NCBI GenBank assembly: GCA_030596405.1
Contig: JAUVKB010000007.1
Coordinates: 1-23,408, forward strand
From: Deltaproteobacteria bacterium
GTDB lineage: Bacteria; Desulfobacterota; Desulfobacteria; Desulfobacterales; JAUVKB01
Direction: 5' to 3'
Length of the DNA stretch: 23,408 nucleotides
The position numbers were made by a program, and so were the translations under genes. The notes beneath the pieces were generated by a model. It saw only the letters and a list, made by a program, of their open reading frames with translations. It did no database searches and was not told the DNA's origin. Shown here piece after piece: positions 22,474 to 23,408 of this stretch (within the stretch, counting starts at the first letter, position 1; each line of letters begins with the position of its first letter).

Positions 22474-23408
22474 ATGAATGTAAAGTACATGTATTCCCTC
22501 ATCGCAGTTATTCTCCTTTTTTTGATCGCATATATTGGAGTTGAAGCTGCCGGCCTTCAAATTCTTTTTGGATTTATCATCCCATACCTGGCATTTCTTA
22601 CCTTTGTTGTAGGATTTATAATCCGTATAATGGACTGGGCGGCTTCGCCGGTTCCATTCCGCATTCCTACGACTTGCGGGCAGCAGGAAAGTCTTCCCTG
22701 GATAAAGCCGAACAAAATTGACAATCCGTTTTCGAAAACAGGAGTCGTACTGCGGATGATTTTAGAAATATTTTGTTTCCGCTCTTTATTTAGAAATACC
22801 CGGATGGGGACAAAAGAAGGAACAAAGATTTCTTACAACCTGGAAATATTTTTATGGCTTGGCGCTCTTGCCTTTCACTATTCTTTCCTGACAGTCTTGA
22901 TCAGGCACCTTCGCTTTTTCACTGAACCTGTCCCATTCTGTATCCACATGCTGGAAAAAGTTGATTCATTTTTCCAGTTGGGTCTGCCGGTTGTTTATAT
23001 GTCCGGTATCGTTCTTCTCGCCGCTGTTCTTTACCTTTTTTTAAGAAGAGTTTTTATCCCGCATTTAAAATACATATCATTGGCCGCGGATTTTTTCCCG
23101 CTTTTTCTTATTATAGGTATCGCTTTTACAGGCATTCTTATGCGTTATTTTACAAAAATAGATGTTGTAGCGGCTAAAGAACTTGCCATGGGTCTGGTAA
23201 CGCTTCATCCAACCATACCCGAGGGTATCGGCGGTGTTTTTTATGTGCATCTGTTTTTTGTCAGCATCCTTTTTGCATATTTCCCTTTTAGCAAATTAAT
23301 GCATTCGGGAGGAATATTTTTAAGCCCCACGAGAAATTTAACTACGGATACCCGTGTTCGACGACATATAAATCCCTGGAATCATCCCGTTCATCTTCAT
23401 ACATATGA
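22474..23408 (+). CDS. dsrM: DsrM, sulfite-reduction complex membrane subunit (3' end outside window)
   Basis: DsrM is the NarI-like diheme b membrane subunit of DsrMKJOP, which passes electrons from menaquinol towards DsrC/sulfite reduction in sulfate reducers. The 311 visible codons begin MNVKYMYSLIAVILLFL and show at least five hydrophobic spans. Candidate heme-ligand histidines are in FHYSFLTVLIRHLRFF, VHLFFVS and LMHSGG. The segment IMDWAASPVPFRIPTTCGQQ and the tail SPTRNLTTDTRVRRH fit DsrM rather than respiratory nitrate reductase NarI, which is shorter. GAGGT (22461-22465) supports ATG 22474. The window ends two bases into codon 312, roughly 20-30 residues before the expected end; dsrK should follow. 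Confidence 0.93.
   Translation, partial: MNVKYMYSLIAVILLFLIAYIGVEAAGLQILFGFIIPYLAFLTFVVGFIIRIMDWAASPVPFRIPTTCGQQESLPWIKPNKIDNPFSKTGVVLRMILEIFCFRSLFRNTRMGTKEGTKISYNLEIFLWLGALAFHYSFLTVLIRHLRFFTEPVPFCIHMLEKVDSFFQLGLPVVYMSGIVLLAAVLYLFLRRVFIPHLKYISLAADFFPLFLIIGIAFTGILMRYFTKIDVVAAKELAMGLVTLHPTIPEGIGGVFYVHLFFVSILFAYFPFSKLMHSGGIFLSPTRNLTTDTRVRRHINPWNHPVHLHTY

Noticed and set aside
1..23408. CRISPR arrays, insertion sequences, prophage or tRNA genes
   Set aside because: No regular spaced repeats, transposase or integrase motifs or tRNA-like folds were seen; coding content is housekeeping throughout.

Overview
The window looks like chromosome from an anaerobic sulfate-reducing bacterium of the Desulfobacterota (former Deltaproteobacteria), probably near the Desulfobacterales. 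The clearest marker is the start of dsrM at the right edge, a membrane subunit of the DsrMKJOP sulfite-reduction complex. A minimal two-gene Suf-like (SmsCB) iron-sulfur system, a Geobacter-type citramalate synthase and a glutamyl-tRNA reductase / siroheme branch fit this placement. It is inferred from gene content only.

Layout. (1) 1-131: the 3' end of the RNase P RNA, followed 24 bases later by smsC-smsB. (2) 2156-4252: a large protein of unknown role with a C-terminal HPr-like phosphocarrier domain, then ispD. (3) 4359-4640: a small leftward two-helix membrane protein, facing ispD across a hairpin. (4) 4820-13417: a rightward branched-chain amino acid operon, ilvD-ilvB-ilvN-ilvC-cimA and then leuA, preceded by a promoter, a 30-codon leader peptide rich in Ile/Val/Leu and a terminator with an alternative antiterminator pairing. 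(5) 13431-13479: a long perfect inverted repeat, a likely two-way terminator. (6) 13526-21429: a long leftward series, read in its own direction as a YkgJ-type Cys-cluster protein, precorrin-2 dehydrogenase, a CcsA-like heme/cytochrome c assembly protein, hemA, fabD, a DksA-family factor, a PHP-domain phosphoesterase, rnc and an Elp3-like radical SAM protein. A consensus promoter lies upstream at 21608-21581. (7) 21430-21795: a divergent promoter region. (8) 21796-23408: an RsbRD_N-like protein followed by the truncated dsrM.

How the parts fit. The amino acid operon covers the common Val/Ile/Leu enzymes (IlvD, IlvBN, IlvC), a threonine-independent entry to isoleucine (CimA) and the first step of leucine synthesis (LeuA). 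The leader codes for exactly these amino acids, so the region reads as a ribosome-mediated attenuation system. The IlvC is of the fungal/Bacteroidetes-like KARI type rather than the usual proteobacterial type. The leftward genes supply 5-aminolevulinate and sirohydrochlorin/siroheme, needed for siroheme sulfite reductase and probably heme, beside the dsr genes that use such cofactors.

The best candidates for something little described are the ilv leader attenuator, the HPr-fusion protein, the fungal-like ilvC inside a bacterial ilv operon, the ambiguous start of the PHP gene with its three-copy 15-base repeat at the dksA stop, and a possible small leader ORF plus hairpin before leuA.
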